Source: Fusibacter sp. 3D3 (lineage in GTDB: Bacteria > Bacillota > Clostridia > Peptostreptococcales > Acidaminobacteraceae). From it: DNA of 64,000 nucleotides. Under the pieces are notes generated by a model that saw only the letters and a program-made list of their open reading frames with translations, was not told the origin of the DNA and ran no database searches. The position numbers and the translations under genes were made by a program. The stretch spans positions 120,840 to 184,839 of the forward strand of contig NZ_BDHH01000002.1 in the NCBI RefSeq assembly GCF_001748365.1, given 5' to 3'. This document shows positions 1 through 8,615 of this stretch, in pieces (position 1 is the stretch's first letter; each line of letters starts with the position of its first letter).

Positions 1-77
1 CCACAACCAGTTAACAACACTAACATCAAGCTCAGTGTTAAAACCATCAACTCCATTTTTTTAAATGCTAATTTCAT
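1..77 (-). CDS. Lipoprotein, N-terminal fragment (B12-riboswitch controlled)
   Basis: Only the first 25 codons lie in the window. They encode a classical lipoprotein signal: Met-Lys-Leu start, two lysines, a hydrophobic core rich in Leu/Met/Val, and the lipobox L-T-G-C, so the mature protein would be tethered to the membrane through Cys24. An AGAGGAG ribosome-binding site sits just upstream. The leader carries a cobalamin riboswitch and a terminator. From that context I infer a cobalamin or corrinoid/metal-chelate binding lipoprotein (BtuF-like), but the mature protein is outside the window and its family cannot be seen. Confidence 0.75.
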   Translation of the reverse strand, partial: MKLAFKKMELMVLTLSLMLVLLTGC

Positions 78-204
78 CTTTTTCTCCTCTTGTATCTGGG
101 AAACGCTTTAAAACAACCCGTCGTGGTACAAATACCATTTACTTTTTCACAGATCCCTATGGCAATCATAAAACCTCCCCTTTTATAATCGTGTGTGATT
201 CTAG

Positions 205-232
205 ACATAAAAAAACACCCTCTCGGGTGTTC
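205..232 (-). terminator. Intrinsic terminator of the cobalamin riboswitch leader
   Basis: On the minus strand a GC-rich stem AACACCC/GGGTGTT with a four-base loop is followed directly by a run of seven T residues. It lies between the B12 aptamer and the lipoprotein start, the usual place for the expression platform of a transcription-terminating riboswitch. Confidence 0.85.
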
Positions 233-323
233 GATGTTATTTATTAAACTCAGGCAGAGTCCTCTTAAAAACAGAATTCTACTGCTAAATTCCAATAAAA
301 ATCTCCATCCCCGAGAAATTGGT

Positions 324-475
324 TTGCATTTTGGTAGGTCTCCTGGCTCGCTTTCATCCTCACATATACCTTCCCGATTTCTCAGTGGCTTTATATGCTC
401 GTCTGGCTTACAGTAGTGGGTGCTGCTCAGGCTTTTACCTGATTCCCTTTTTCACATTTTCATGACCAAAATACG
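324..475 (-). promoter_or_regulatory. Cobalamin (B12) riboswitch aptamer
   Basis: The minus strand contains the B12 box GCCAGGAGACCTACC (around 334-348). Upstream of it lies the conserved core with GGGAATCAGGT, then AAGCCTGAGCAGCACCC and ACTGTAAGCC, matching the canonical cobalamin aptamer order. The outer P1 helix can form from TATTTTGG at the 5' end and CCAAAATG at the 3' end. A factor-independent terminator follows before the lipoprotein start, so adenosylcobalamin binding is expected to switch the downstream gene off. Boundaries come from the P1 pairing and are approximate. Confidence 0.92.
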
Positions 476-617
476 CTATTCAGTTGTTTAAATTTATACT
501 ATCACTCTATCTTGTGTTTGGCAATATGAAAATATAGGATGAATGCGACACCTTATAAAATCAGCGATACCACGAAGAATAGCCATCCTCAAAAAAAGCA
601 ATCCCAAAATAAGAACG

Positions 618-884
618 CTATCTGTAAACCTCTTTTCTATGCCCAACTTCAACTACAGTAATAATGACTTTGTCATCTTCAATCTTTGCCAGTATTCTAT
701 AATCTCCGACTCTATAACGCCATTTGTCATCTAAATTGCCTTGTAATGCTTTTCCGTATACTCTGGGATTATCACAATCGACAAGCTTTTCTTCTATATA
801 CGAAAGCATAAATGCAGCAATCTTTTTATCCATTTTTTTTAACTGTTGGACTGCTGCATTGGTGTATTCAACGGTATATTTCAT
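618..884 (-). CDS. RelE/ParE-family toxin
   Basis: This 88-residue protein has the RelE/ParE layout: an N-terminal beta strand (KYTVEYTNAA), a helical pair rich in Lys (LKKMDKKIAAFM) and the diagnostic C-terminal stretch GKALQGNLDDKWRYRVGDYRI followed by a final beta strand and HRKEVYR. Family members are ribosome-dependent mRNA endonucleases or gyrase inhibitors; the WRYRVGDYR block with its terminal Arg/Tyr residues favours the RelE side. The gene overlaps the antitoxin gene by 4 nt and is translationally coupled. A damaged second copy lies near 10.4 kb. Confidence 0.9.
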   Translation of the reverse strand: MKYTVEYTNAAVQQLKKMDKKIAAFMLSYIEEKLVDCDNPRVYGKALQGNLDDKWRYRVGDYRILAKIEDDKVIITVVEVGHRKEVYR

Positions 885-1102
885 AATCCCAGTTCTCTTT
901 TAACTGCATCATGACTCATTCTTGCTTGATCCTGCTCTTCTTCCCAAATCTTGTTAAACAATGTTAGATCATATTCATCTTCAATTTTCTCAATGACGGT
1001 TTGTCTAATAAATGTAGATAAATCAACATGATGTAACTCTGCATATTTTCTGATCAACATATCCTCTTTATCATTTAATCTCAACGAAATTGTACTCATC
1101 AT
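881..1102 (-). CDS. RHH-fold antitoxin partner of the RelE toxin
   Basis: A 73-residue protein starting MSTISLRLNDKEDMLIRKYA, the beta-strand and first helix of a ribbon-helix-helix DNA-binding domain of the RelB/DUF6290 type, followed by an acidic C-terminal tail (EEEQDQARMSHDAVKREL) that would wrap the toxin. It is the first gene of a two-gene operon. An ATGATG start follows GGAGG, so initiation could be at either Met. A perfect palindrome sits just upstream of the RBS and is the likely autoregulatory operator. Confidence 0.85.
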   Translation of the reverse strand: MMSTISLRLNDKEDMLIRKYAELHHVDLSTFIRQTVIEKIEDEYDLTLFNKIWEEEQDQARMSHDAVKRELGL

Positions 1103-1127
1103 TACACCTCCTAGTTTACAAAATATC

Positions 1128-1144
1128 GTAATACTTTGTATTAC
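1128..1144. promoter_or_regulatory. Palindromic operator of the toxin-antitoxin operon
   Basis: GTAATAC-TTT-GTATTAC is a perfect inverted repeat immediately upstream of the antitoxin gene, where RHH antitoxins normally autoregulate. Its function is inferred from position only. Confidence 0.5.
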
Positions 1145-1200
1145 ATCTGTATTGTATCACTATATTATCTCCTCGTCAAATATTAGAACCGGATCATAAA

Positions 1201-2337
1201 TCACATAGATTTTATCGCTTTAATGATTCTAAAAAGGCGTTCACTTGCTTCTTCAATAAGCCTTGGCGAGTCCTCAATAACCGCCTTTAACGTCATCGGT
1301 GCAACGACGGAGCTTATTATAGCATCTATTCCATGCTGATAAACGAGCTCTGCGCCTTTGTCAACAAACCCAGCAATTGCAAAGACTGGCTTGTTAAACT
1401 TTTTTGCCCTTTTTGCTATCCCAACAGGTACCTTTCCATAAGCTGTTTGTTTATCAATCCTGCCTTCACCCGTTATTACGATGTCTGCTGCCTCTATGCT
1501 CTCATCAATCTTTACAATGTCCAAAAGAACATCAATTCCCTTTGAAAGATTTGCATTACAAAATGCCATTAATCCTGCACCTAAGCCGCCCGCAGCGCCT
1601 GCACCAGGTATTTCTCCTACATCCATTCCAAGATCTCTTTTTATCAACTGTGCATAATAATTTAAATTCTGATCTAATATTCTTATTTTTTCTTCATTAG
1701 CACCCTTTTGAGGTCCAAATACTCTAGATGCACCTTTTTCTCCGCATAAAATATTATCAACATCACAAGCTACAATAAATTCTACTTCTTTTATCCTTGG
1801 ATCCAATCCACTAATGTCTATATAATCTAATTGATCTAAAGCGCCTCCTCCTGAAGCGACTTCATTGCCATCACTATCTATAAGCTTCGCACCAAGAGCT
1901 GTAGCCATTCCTGCTCCACCATCATTAGTCGCACTACCTCCGATGCCCATTATTATTTTATTACAACCTCTATTGAGTGCATCTAATATTAATTGACCCG
2001 TGCCATAGCTCGATGCCACCAATGGATTTAGATCTTCTTCTGACATTAAAATAAGTCCTGAAGCCTCAGCCATTTCAATTATTGCAGTCATGCCATTAAC
2101 GATACCATACTTAGCCCTTACTTTTTTACCCAAAGGGTCCAAAACATCTACAAAAAAATACTTGCCATTTAGAGCATTAACAACAGCATCAACTGTACCT
2201 TCGCCTCCATCTGCGATTAAAACTTTATCTGCAATTGCATTTTCATAAACTTTTTTTAATCCTTTTTCCACTATATTTGCTACCTCTAAAGATGCAAAAG
2301 TACCTTTGAAAGAATCCATTGCAATCAAAACTCTCAT
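1201..2337 (-). CDS. Glycerate kinase (GarK/GlxK family)
   Basis: This 378-residue protein begins MRVLIAMDSFKGTFAS, the hallmark N-terminus of the glycerate kinase family, and contains ADGGEGTVDA, GIGGSATNDGGAGMA and VITGEGRIDKQT, all family signatures. It phosphorylates D-glycerate to 2- or 3-phosphoglycerate, the last step of galactarate/glucarate/glyoxylate routes. I chose the ATG preceded by AGGAG rather than the longer ORF. It is the last gene of a minus-strand cluster with a CdaR-type activator, a symporter and an M20 hydrolase, so it probably funnels the imported hydroxyacid into glycolysis. Confidence 0.93.
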   Translation of the reverse strand: MRVLIAMDSFKGTFASLEVANIVEKGLKKVYENAIADKVLIADGGEGTVDAVVNALNGKYFFVDVLDPLGKKVRAKYGIVNGMTAIIEMAEASGLILMSEEDLNPLVASSYGTGQLILDALNRGCNKIIMGIGGSATNDGGAGMATALGAKLIDSDGNEVASGGGALDQLDYIDISGLDPRIKEVEFIVACDVDNILCGEKGASRVFGPQKGANEEKIRILDQNLNYYAQLIKRDLGMDVGEIPGAGAAGGLGAGLMAFCNANLSKGIDVLLDIVKIDESIEAADIVITGEGRIDKQTAYGKVPVGIAKRAKKFNKPVFAIAGFVDKGAELVYQHGIDAIISSVVAPMTLKAVIEDSPRLIEEASERLFRIIKAIKSM

Positions 2338-2438
2338 ACTAATCTCCTTGTATACAGAAGTCATACTCAAGCTGCAGCTTCTGTTCTTTTAATTATATAC
2401 TGATATAGCCGCTGTGGAAATAAGGCATAATTCAATAC

Positions 2439-3620
2439 TTAGATCTTATTAAGATAATTCACTACTGTATTAGCAAACAATTCAACGCCCGCTGATAAAA
2501 TTTCTTCAGAAAAATTATATTGAGGATGATGTAAGGATTTACTAATTCCATTTTTTTCATCTTTGGTCCCTAAAAAAAAGAAAGTACCTGGTACTTTTTC
2601 TAAATAAAAGCTAAAATCCTCGCCCCCCATTGCAGGCCTTTCAATTTCTATTACTTTTTCACTTCCCATTATTTCTTTGGCACCATTTTCAAAAAAATTA
2701 GTGAATGCTCTATCGTTAACAACGACAGGGCAAAGCTGTGTATATTCAAACTTATAATTACATCTAAATCCAATAGTAATACCTGAAATAATCTCTTCCA
2801 TTCTCTTTGGAATATACTCACTAAACGCCTTATTAAAGTACCTTATTGTGCCTGTAATATTGGCTTTTTCTGGAATGACATTAAATACATTACCCGAATT
2901 AAAGGCACAGCTGGATAACACGACACAATCAAAAGGATCTATTTCTCTACTCACAATCGATTGTAAAGCCGTTATTATTTGACTTCCAACAACGATCGGA
3001 TCTATTGCCTTATTAGGAAAAGCGCCATGTCCACCCTTTCCAATTACTTCCACATCAAATTTATCTACTGCGGACATTAAAGGCCCTTTAGAAATTCCTA
3101 TATAGCCCTTTTCCATATCGGGCCAAATGTGAAGTCCGATAATTGCATCTACTTTAGGATTTTCTAAAACGCCTTCCTTTATCAGATAACCTGCACCACC
3201 TGGCATTTCTTCCGCTGGCTGAAAAATAAATTTGACATTACCATTAAAATGATCTTTTAGTTCTGATAAAATTTTTGCCGTTCCCAAACCCATAGCAATA
3301 TGTCCATCGTGGCCACAAGCATGCATTCGTCCTTTATTTTTTGAAGAAAACGCCAATTCTGTTTCCTCATCTATCGGCAATGCATCAATATCAGCTCTAA
3401 CAGCTATAGTCTTTCCAGGCCTCGACCCTCTAATTAGTCCAACAACACCTGTTTTCGAAATGGTTTTATTCTCGATACCCCAACTGGTTAATAATTCGCT
3501 TATTTTTTTTGATGTTTCATATTCTTCAAACATTAATTCTGGATATTGATGAAAATATCTCCGAATATCAATCAATTCTTTAGAAAAATCATCTATTTTT
3601 TTCTTTATTAAAGCCTTCAT
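2439..3620 (-). CDS. M20D-family amidohydrolase/peptidase
   Basis: A 393-residue zinc amidohydrolase related to hippurate, N-acyl-amino-acid and IAA-amino-acid hydrolases. Visible motifs are IRRYFHQYPELMFEE near the N-terminus, AVRADIDALPI, the metal-binding RMHACGHDGHIA, the catalytic QPAEEMPGG and, near the C-terminus, MGGEDFSFY. It is cytosolic and of normal family length. The ATG was chosen because GAAAGG lies about 9 nt upstream; the longer frame starts with TTG and lacks an RBS. Its position between a symporter and glycerate kinase suggests that the imported compound carries an amide (for example an N-acyl or glyceroyl conjugate), but the substrate is not determinable. Confidence 0.9.
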   Translation of the reverse strand: MKALIKKKIDDFSKELIDIRRYFHQYPELMFEEYETSKKISELLTSWGIENKTISKTGVVGLIRGSRPGKTIAVRADIDALPIDEETELAFSSKNKGRMHACGHDGHIAMGLGTAKILSELKDHFNGNVKFIFQPAEEMPGGAGYLIKEGVLENPKVDAIIGLHIWPDMEKGYIGISKGPLMSAVDKFDVEVIGKGGHGAFPNKAIDPIVVGSQIITALQSIVSREIDPFDCVVLSSCAFNSGNVFNVIPEKANITGTIRYFNKAFSEYIPKRMEEIISGITIGFRCNYKFEYTQLCPVVVNDRAFTNFFENGAKEIMGSEKVIEIERPAMGGEDFSFYLEKVPGTFFFLGTKDEKNGISKSLHHPQYNFSEEILSAGVELFANTVVNYLNKI

Positions 3621-3652
3621 ATTATACAACCTTTCTTATTAATCCATTAGCA

Positions 3653-3690
3653 TTTGACAAGTATGCGATATAGATCACATACTTGTCAAA
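3653..3690. repeat. Intercistronic 13-bp inverted repeat
   Basis: TTTGACAAGTATG and its exact complement are separated by 12 nt between the symporter and the amidohydrolase. There is no T-run on either side, so it is not a standard terminator. An mRNA-stabilising stem-loop or an operator is possible. Confidence 0.6.
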
Positions 3691-3719
3691 CCTGTTTTGT
3701 TTATCTATAATACTTTTAA

Positions 3720-5219
3720 TTAGCTTATAACATCACTTTCAAGAGGTATTTGTGATTCTTCAATAAATTTCTTTAAATGCTTCTCGCTTTGAGGTTCTGT
3801 CAATAAACTAACAACTACTAAAACAATAATATTACCTAGTAGGCCCCATACCCCTGAGTTAATACCACCGTAAGAAACTTTTGCAAAAGTGATATAATAA
3901 TTAATCGCTGTTCCCGTAAGCAACCCCGCGATCGCACCATACTTATTTGCTCTTGGCCAGAAGAACATCGCTACACATAGAGGAAAAAATTGAACAATTG
4001 AGCCATAAGCACCTAGCAATAATGCAACAATAGATTTCCCACCAAATATAGCAACATAGTACGCTGCAGAGCAAAATACAAGAATGGCTATTCTAGTAAT
4101 TCTAATTGCGTTTTTATCACTAACAGATGGATTAATTATTTTTTTATGAAAATCCAAAGTATATATTGATGCAGCTGCATGAGTAATCGTATCTGTTGAA
4201 GACATTGCAGCTGCTAAAGTAGCTGCAGTAACTAAACCCATAATACCAGGTGATAACTTCAAAATAGAAACAATATGTGGTAATATTTCATCAGTTGATT
4301 TTAGAGTATCATATGGTACAATGCCTACTGCAGAAAAACCAATTAGCAAAACTGGAACCAAGAAAATAGCAAATGTAGGATACATCGCTACAGTTTTTTT
4401 AAGTGTTTTTTCTGAATCAGTAACATATGCTTTCATAAATAGATGTGGCCACATTGTAAAGCCAAGCACGGACACTATAATTGCAGATGAAAAAGCTGCC
4501 CAAGACATTTTAGCACCTATTAATAGAAGTTCTGGATTAGTTGTTGCAATTTTTTCAAACATTGTTCCAATTCCGCCGTGGAACTTAACAGGAAGATATA
4601 AACCTAAGGTCCAAGCCGTTACAATCATCAAAATACCTTGTAACACGTTTGTCCATGCAACACCCCTAACGCCACTCGTTAATACATAAATAACGACAAC
4701 GCCATATGCGATCAAACCACCTAACCAAAAAGGAACATAATTCCCAGATGTCACATTAATTATATATGCCATCCCTTTTATTTGAACTGCAATGTTTTGA
4801 ATTAATGCTAATCCACTTATAATTGCCATAATTGCTGATAAAGCTTTTGATTCAAATCTATCTGCGAATAATTCAGCTTGTGTTACATATCCATAACGTT
4901 TTCCCATTCTGTATGATCTTGTTCCCCATAATAGCCACGGTACAAAACCTATTGAAGCAAAAGCAATAATATAAAATGCTACAGCTCCTTGTGAATAAGC
5001 CGTTCCAGGTCCCCCAAGAAAAGCAAATGCACTAAATATTGCACCTCCCATTAGAAAATAGGTGACAAAGAAGCCTAAGTTTCTGCTTGCCGCCACATAT
5101 TCTAAAAGAGTAGTTTCACCGTCATGTTTACCTTTGCGACCAGCAATAATTCCTGTTGCCATAGTAATAACCAAATAAAGTAAAACAATAACCATTACAA
5201 TAATAGTATATCCAGACAT
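3720..5219 (-). CDS. Sodium:solute symporter (SSS family)
   Basis: A 499-residue integral membrane protein with about 13 hydrophobic segments. Recognisable SSS features are SRNLGFFVTYFLMGGAIFSAF near the N-terminus, YRMGKRYGYVTQAELFADRF, VYVLTSGVRGVAWTNVLQG and AAAMSSTDTITHAAASIYTLD. These resemble the PanF/proline/short-chain-acid branch. It probably imports a carboxylic or hydroxyacid together with Na+. A GGGGGG RBS precedes the ATG. The preceding gene encodes a small membrane protein of the kind that often accompanies SSS carriers, and downstream are the hydrolase and glycerate kinase. Confidence 0.92.
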   Translation of the reverse strand: MSGYTIIVMVIVLLYLVITMATGIIAGRKGKHDGETTLLEYVAASRNLGFFVTYFLMGGAIFSAFAFLGGPGTAYSQGAVAFYIIAFASIGFVPWLLWGTRSYRMGKRYGYVTQAELFADRFESKALSAIMAIISGLALIQNIAVQIKGMAYIINVTSGNYVPFWLGGLIAYGVVVIYVLTSGVRGVAWTNVLQGILMIVTAWTLGLYLPVKFHGGIGTMFEKIATTNPELLLIGAKMSWAAFSSAIIVSVLGFTMWPHLFMKAYVTDSEKTLKKTVAMYPTFAIFLVPVLLIGFSAVGIVPYDTLKSTDEILPHIVSILKLSPGIMGLVTAATLAAAMSSTDTITHAAASIYTLDFHKKIINPSVSDKNAIRITRIAILVFCSAAYYVAIFGGKSIVALLLGAYGSIVQFFPLCVAMFFWPRANKYGAIAGLLTGTAINYYITFAKVSYGGINSGVWGLLGNIIVLVVVSLLTEPQSEKHLKKFIEESQIPLESDVIS

Positions 5220-5233
5220 AAATAATCCCCCCC

Positions 5234-5500
5234 TTACTTATTATATTGTTGCGCATATAAAGTATAAACACCTACAAAAATCATTACCACCACAAATACA
5301 ATCCAAAAGAAACTAAAAGGTAGTCCTCCAATCATTGGGTATATTCTATTACCAATCAACTTATACATTGGCCAAATAGTTGCTAATCCACATAATAGAA
5401 AATATATAGCCCAAAACACACCTCTTTTCCTTTCTTTTTCACTTATCTCAGGTCTAAAAATATACAACCCATTCCCATAACCATTTCCTTTCTTTTTCAC
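5234..5500 (-). CDS. Small two-helix membrane protein partnering the symporter (DUF3311-like)
   Basis: About 88 residues: a basic, glycine-rich N-terminus (KKKGNGYGNG), a first helix starting VFWAIYFLLCGLATIWPMY, the loop NRIYPMIGGLPFSFFW and a second helix. The P-x-x-G-x-P-F-x-F-x-W pattern resembles DUF3311/YhdT-type small subunits found next to sodium:solute symporters. I place the start at the GTG 8 nt after GGAGG, because the upstream GTG lies inside the RBS. It is separated from the symporter gene by 14 nt and is likely co-translated with it. Confidence 0.8.
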   Translation of the reverse strand: MKKKGNGYGNGLYIFRPEISEKERKRGVFWAIYFLLCGLATIWPMYKLIGNRIYPMIGGLPFSFFWIVFVVVMIFVGVYTLYAQQYNK

Positions 5501-5598
5501 TAAATCCACCTCCTAAAAATATTCTAATTAATTATACTATGACAATATGCCTAAAATCTTCGGTTATTTTGTAAGAAGTATTGCCTTATAAACATAGA

Positions 5599-5625
5599 AA
5601 TAACTGTGCAACATGCACAGTTATT
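5599..5625. repeat. Perfect 12-bp inverted repeat downstream of cdaR
   Basis: AATAACTGTGCA and its complement flank a 3-nt loop right after the cdaR stop codon and upstream of the symporter genes. On the minus strand it is followed by a T-rich but broken stretch. It may be a weak terminator for cdaR or the operator through which CdaR activates the downstream genes. Confidence 0.55.
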
Positions 5626-5642
5626 AAATGTTTTACTAATTC

Positions 5643-6860
5643 TTATTCTTTGTATAATCCGTATAAACATATTGATAGATGTAAAGAGGCCGCATCATAA
5701 AAATCTGTTGGGTTCAGTCCGGTAATTTCTCTTATTCTATCTAAACGAAACAGCATTGTATTTCGATGAATATACAATTCCCTAGAAGCACTGCTAGAAT
5801 TTAAATTATTCTTAAATAAAGCATCTAATGTCTGTATGAGACTAGAATTAGATTCTCTTTCGTTTAATTCAATCAATTCCTTCAATACGTCCCTATAAAA
5901 GCTTCTTGCTAACTCTTTAGGTATATGATTTACCAAATACTCGTACTGTAAATGATCCATAAAAAAAACTTCGTTTGAAGGAAAAGTTCTTCTTCCAATT
6001 GTTAATGCTGATATTGCTTCTTCATATGAATGCTTTAGCCCTATAAGTTCATCGTGGTATCGCCCTATTCCTACGAACAACTCTAAGTTTGTTGTCTCAC
6101 ATACTTTGGTCTTACATTTTTGAATATCTACATTAATCCTATTTTCAAGCTCTGAAAGTCCTAATTTTGTATTAATAACTTTTAGAAGAGCAATACGGTT
6201 AGTGCCTATGAATCCAATAATTTCCTCTGGACTGTCAACAAATATAGCTTTTATAGCCAATAACGCATTGTTTTTTAACTGCTGTAATAAGATCTCTCCA
6301 CTAACTTTTTCCTTTGAATCTTCGAGATAGTTTCTTGCCGTTTTTGAAAAATCTTTAATATCAAATACAATAGCGATTCTTGGCAACCTCAGATTATAGC
6401 CTACTCTTTCTCCTCTTAAAAAAACAGTTTGTGAATCCTTAATCCAGTTGCCACTCACTAAATCTTGGATAAGGGCTTCTCTTGTAAGCTCTTCAAAATG
6501 TGCTTGTTGCCTTAATACGACTTCTTCCATCATCATCTCTACCATATGACGAACTAATTCACCATAACCTCGAATTTCATTCGGGTCTCCAGTAATGCCA
6601 ACTACACCCTCTATTTTACCTTCAAAATATATGGGGATATTTACGCCCGGTTTTACTGCGTCTGTTAATTTATTTGTCATATTGATCTCAATTGTTTCCT
6701 TTTTGCTTATAGCCCGTGCAGCACCCTCATGAAAGCTTCCAATACGCTTTATATCCCCACTAGCAATTATAATGCCCTTACTGTTTATGATATTTATGTT
6801 CTTCCCCAGAATAGAAATTATTTTTTTTACAATATTATGAGCAAGTTCCTCAGTCAGCAT
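5643..6860 (-). CDS. cdaR: CdaR-type sugar-diacid transcriptional activator
   Basis: A 405-residue regulator. The N-terminal half is a putative sugar diacid recognition domain (MLTEELAHNIVKKIISILG, then GIIIASGDIKRIGSFHEGA and a GVVGITGDP core). The middle is a GGDEF-like/CdaR_GGDEF region. The C-terminus is a PucR-type HTH (TLDALFKNNLNSSSASRELYIHRNTMLFRLDRI). Such proteins activate glycerate-kinase-containing operons for galactarate, glucarate or glycerate. The ATG was chosen since AGAAGG lies 8 nt upstream; the frame can also open at a GTG overlapping that RBS. The cluster it heads contains glycerate kinase, in line with the known regulon type. Confidence 0.93.
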   Translation of the reverse strand: MLTEELAHNIVKKIISILGKNINIINSKGIIIASGDIKRIGSFHEGAARAISKKETIEINMTNKLTDAVKPGVNIPIYFEGKIEGVVGITGDPNEIRGYGELVRHMVEMMMEEVVLRQQAHFEELTREALIQDLVSGNWIKDSQTVFLRGERVGYNLRLPRIAIVFDIKDFSKTARNYLEDSKEKVSGEILLQQLKNNALLAIKAIFVDSPEEIIGFIGTNRIALLKVINTKLGLSELENRINVDIQKCKTKVCETTNLELFVGIGRYHDELIGLKHSYEEAISALTIGRRTFPSNEVFFMDHLQYEYLVNHIPKELARSFYRDVLKELIELNERESNSSLIQTLDALFKNNLNSSSASRELYIHRNTMLFRLDRIREITGLNPTDFYDAASLHLSICLYGLYKE

Positions 6861-6913
6861 AAATTTCACCTTCTCTCTTTAGGTTAAGTATGAGTTCTAG
6901 TTAAGCAACATTT

Positions 6914-7320
6914 TAAAAGTAATGCTGTTTTTATCAACAACTAAATGAGGAAAATCGCTCTCATTTTGTTCATAGATGGACAGGATACTTGTAAATGTCT
7001 ATTTTGTGTATTTGTATCAATTGAGTAGACTCCAATAAAAAAAACATTTTATATTCAAGCCCAATTCATTCATTATTGCTTTATCCTAAAAATCAATACA
7101 AACAGAAGTAAGGACACCATCAACAATCGTACGCAACTCAGCATTCTCTAAAATACGGTCATTCCAATTATAATGGATCTATAATATTTCCTAATGATAA
7201 ATTAAGATTTAGATTTGTACTAATCCCAAATCTATAAATTTTCTTAAGTGCTTCTAATACGCTTATACTTGAACATAAGTTAATAGAGTTAGCTATTTTC
7301 ATATACTCTCCTTTTCATCG
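6914..7320 (-). pseudogene. Decayed duplicate of the two genes at 8.8-10.1 kb
   Basis: This stretch has no intact gene but is a mosaic copy of sequence further right. Bases 6914-7043 match about 9188-9325, 7045-7062 match about 9409-9425, 7063-7160 match about 9531-9640, and 7172-7320 match about 9971-10120. Identity is high by eye and several blocks are deleted between segments. It holds the start (ATG and AAAAGGAGA RBS) of the 231-residue gene and internal parts of both genes. It is therefore the left copy of a tandem duplication that has been eroding. Confidence 0.85.
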
Positions 7321-7353
7321 TTTTATCCACTCTGTTTATTTAAAGATCGGTTA

Positions 7354-8568
7354 TCAAATCAACCATAAAGGGACTGCCCAAGTTTCTTTAGTTATCGGCA
7401 CTAAGTCATCACTCATACAAATGATGCTACCCATTTCGTACTTTTTACCTGTTTTTTCTAAAACTACAAAATGGCGACCTGCATCTTTTTTAGGATGAGC
7501 ACTTTTCTTTATTTCTATTGGTTGTAGCTTTCCATTTTCTTCAATAATCAAATCGATTTCTTTTTGATCTGAATCTCTATAGTAAAATAAAGGGGGTCTC
7601 TTTCCACCATTTAAATAACTCTTAATAATTTCAGACACGACAAACGTTTCAAAAAAAGCACCTGACATCGCAGACACTTCTAAAGATTCACTTGATGTCC
7701 ATCTTGTTAAATACGCGCATAACCCTGTATCCATAAAATACATATTTGGGGCTTTTACAATTCTTTTTAACGTATTGTTAAAATACGGTTCAACAAGAAC
7801 AACAATCCCTGATGTTACTAAAAGCGATAGCCAATTTTTAGCGGTTGGAGAAGATATCCCTACGTCCTTAGCAAGTTCTGAATAATTTACCATTTGACTT
7901 GTTCTAGCGGCACACGCTATTAAAAAACGTTGAAATTGCATTTCATCAGCAACTTGTGATAACTCTTTTATATCACGATGAACATAAGTATCTACATAGG
8001 ATGCATAAAACCTTTCAACACTCTGTTCTGTTGTATGGACCGCTGGCATGGAACCTTTATATATTAAATTATAGACCTCCTGTAGGGTCATCTTATTTGC
8101 AATCTTCAGTCGACTTAAGAGTCGATTTACCTCTGTTGTATAAGGTTGATTGGGTAATTTATTCAGTTCTGATGCCGAAAGTCCCTGCATAGGTAATATC
8201 CCAACCCTACCGGCAAGACTTTCACTTACACCCTTCATCATCGGAAACATTTGTGAACCGATAAGCCAGAAATCACCATTACGCTTATTCTGATCGACAT
8301 GCAATTTAATATAGGGTAATAATTCAGGGGCATATTGAATTTCGTCAATTATTACAGGAGGCTCATACCTCTGTAAAAAAAGTGAAGGTTCTTCTTTTGC
8401 CAATTGTCTCGCCACAGGATCATCCAAACTTACATACTGCCGGTTCTCATCTGCAACGCGTTCTAATAAAGTCGTTTTTCCGACCTGTCTTGGACCAGTC
8501 ACTAGTAGAACTGGAAAAGTACTCGATACTTCTCTAACCACCGATTCTAATGCTCTATCAATAAACAT
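7354..8568 (-). CDS. AAA+ ATPase with C-terminal DUF4143 (nuclease-like) domain
   Basis: A 404-residue protein. The N-terminal AAA-type ATPase has Walker A GPRQVGKTT (around residue 23), Walker B PPVIIDEIQYAP and a sensor-like FWLIGSQ. The C-terminal DUF4143 region includes a winged-helix-like part (LAKDVGISSPTAKNWL) and ends with EIDLIIEENGKLQPIEIKKS, which has the D-x(n)-E-x-K pattern of PD-(D/E)XK folds. The ATG was chosen for its AGGAGG RBS. The biological role of this widespread family is not established. The gene is flanked by palindromes upstream and by remnants of a duplicated copy at about 10.14-10.25 kb. Confidence 0.9.
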   Translation of the reverse strand: MFIDRALESVVREVSSTFPVLLVTGPRQVGKTTLLERVADENRQYVSLDDPVARQLAKEEPSLFLQRYEPPVIIDEIQYAPELLPYIKLHVDQNKRNGDFWLIGSQMFPMMKGVSESLAGRVGILPMQGLSASELNKLPNQPYTTEVNRLLSRLKIANKMTLQEVYNLIYKGSMPAVHTTEQSVERFYASYVDTYVHRDIKELSQVADEMQFQRFLIACAARTSQMVNYSELAKDVGISSPTAKNWLSLLVTSGIVVLVEPYFNNTLKRIVKAPNMYFMDTGLCAYLTRWTSSESLEVSAMSGAFFETFVVSEIIKSYLNGGKRPPLFYYRDSDQKEIDLIIEENGKLQPIEIKKSAHPKKDAGRHFVVLEKTGKKYEMGSIICMSDDLVPITKETWAVPLWLI

Positions 8569-8615
8569 GAGTGCCCTCCTTAACATCATGGGTGTTACAA
8601 TTATATTATCCAGAC

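Noticed and set aside
4321-4689. 122-codon plus-strand frame inside the symporter gene
   Set aside because: Shadow of the symporter on the opposite strand, with no RBS and low-complexity composition.
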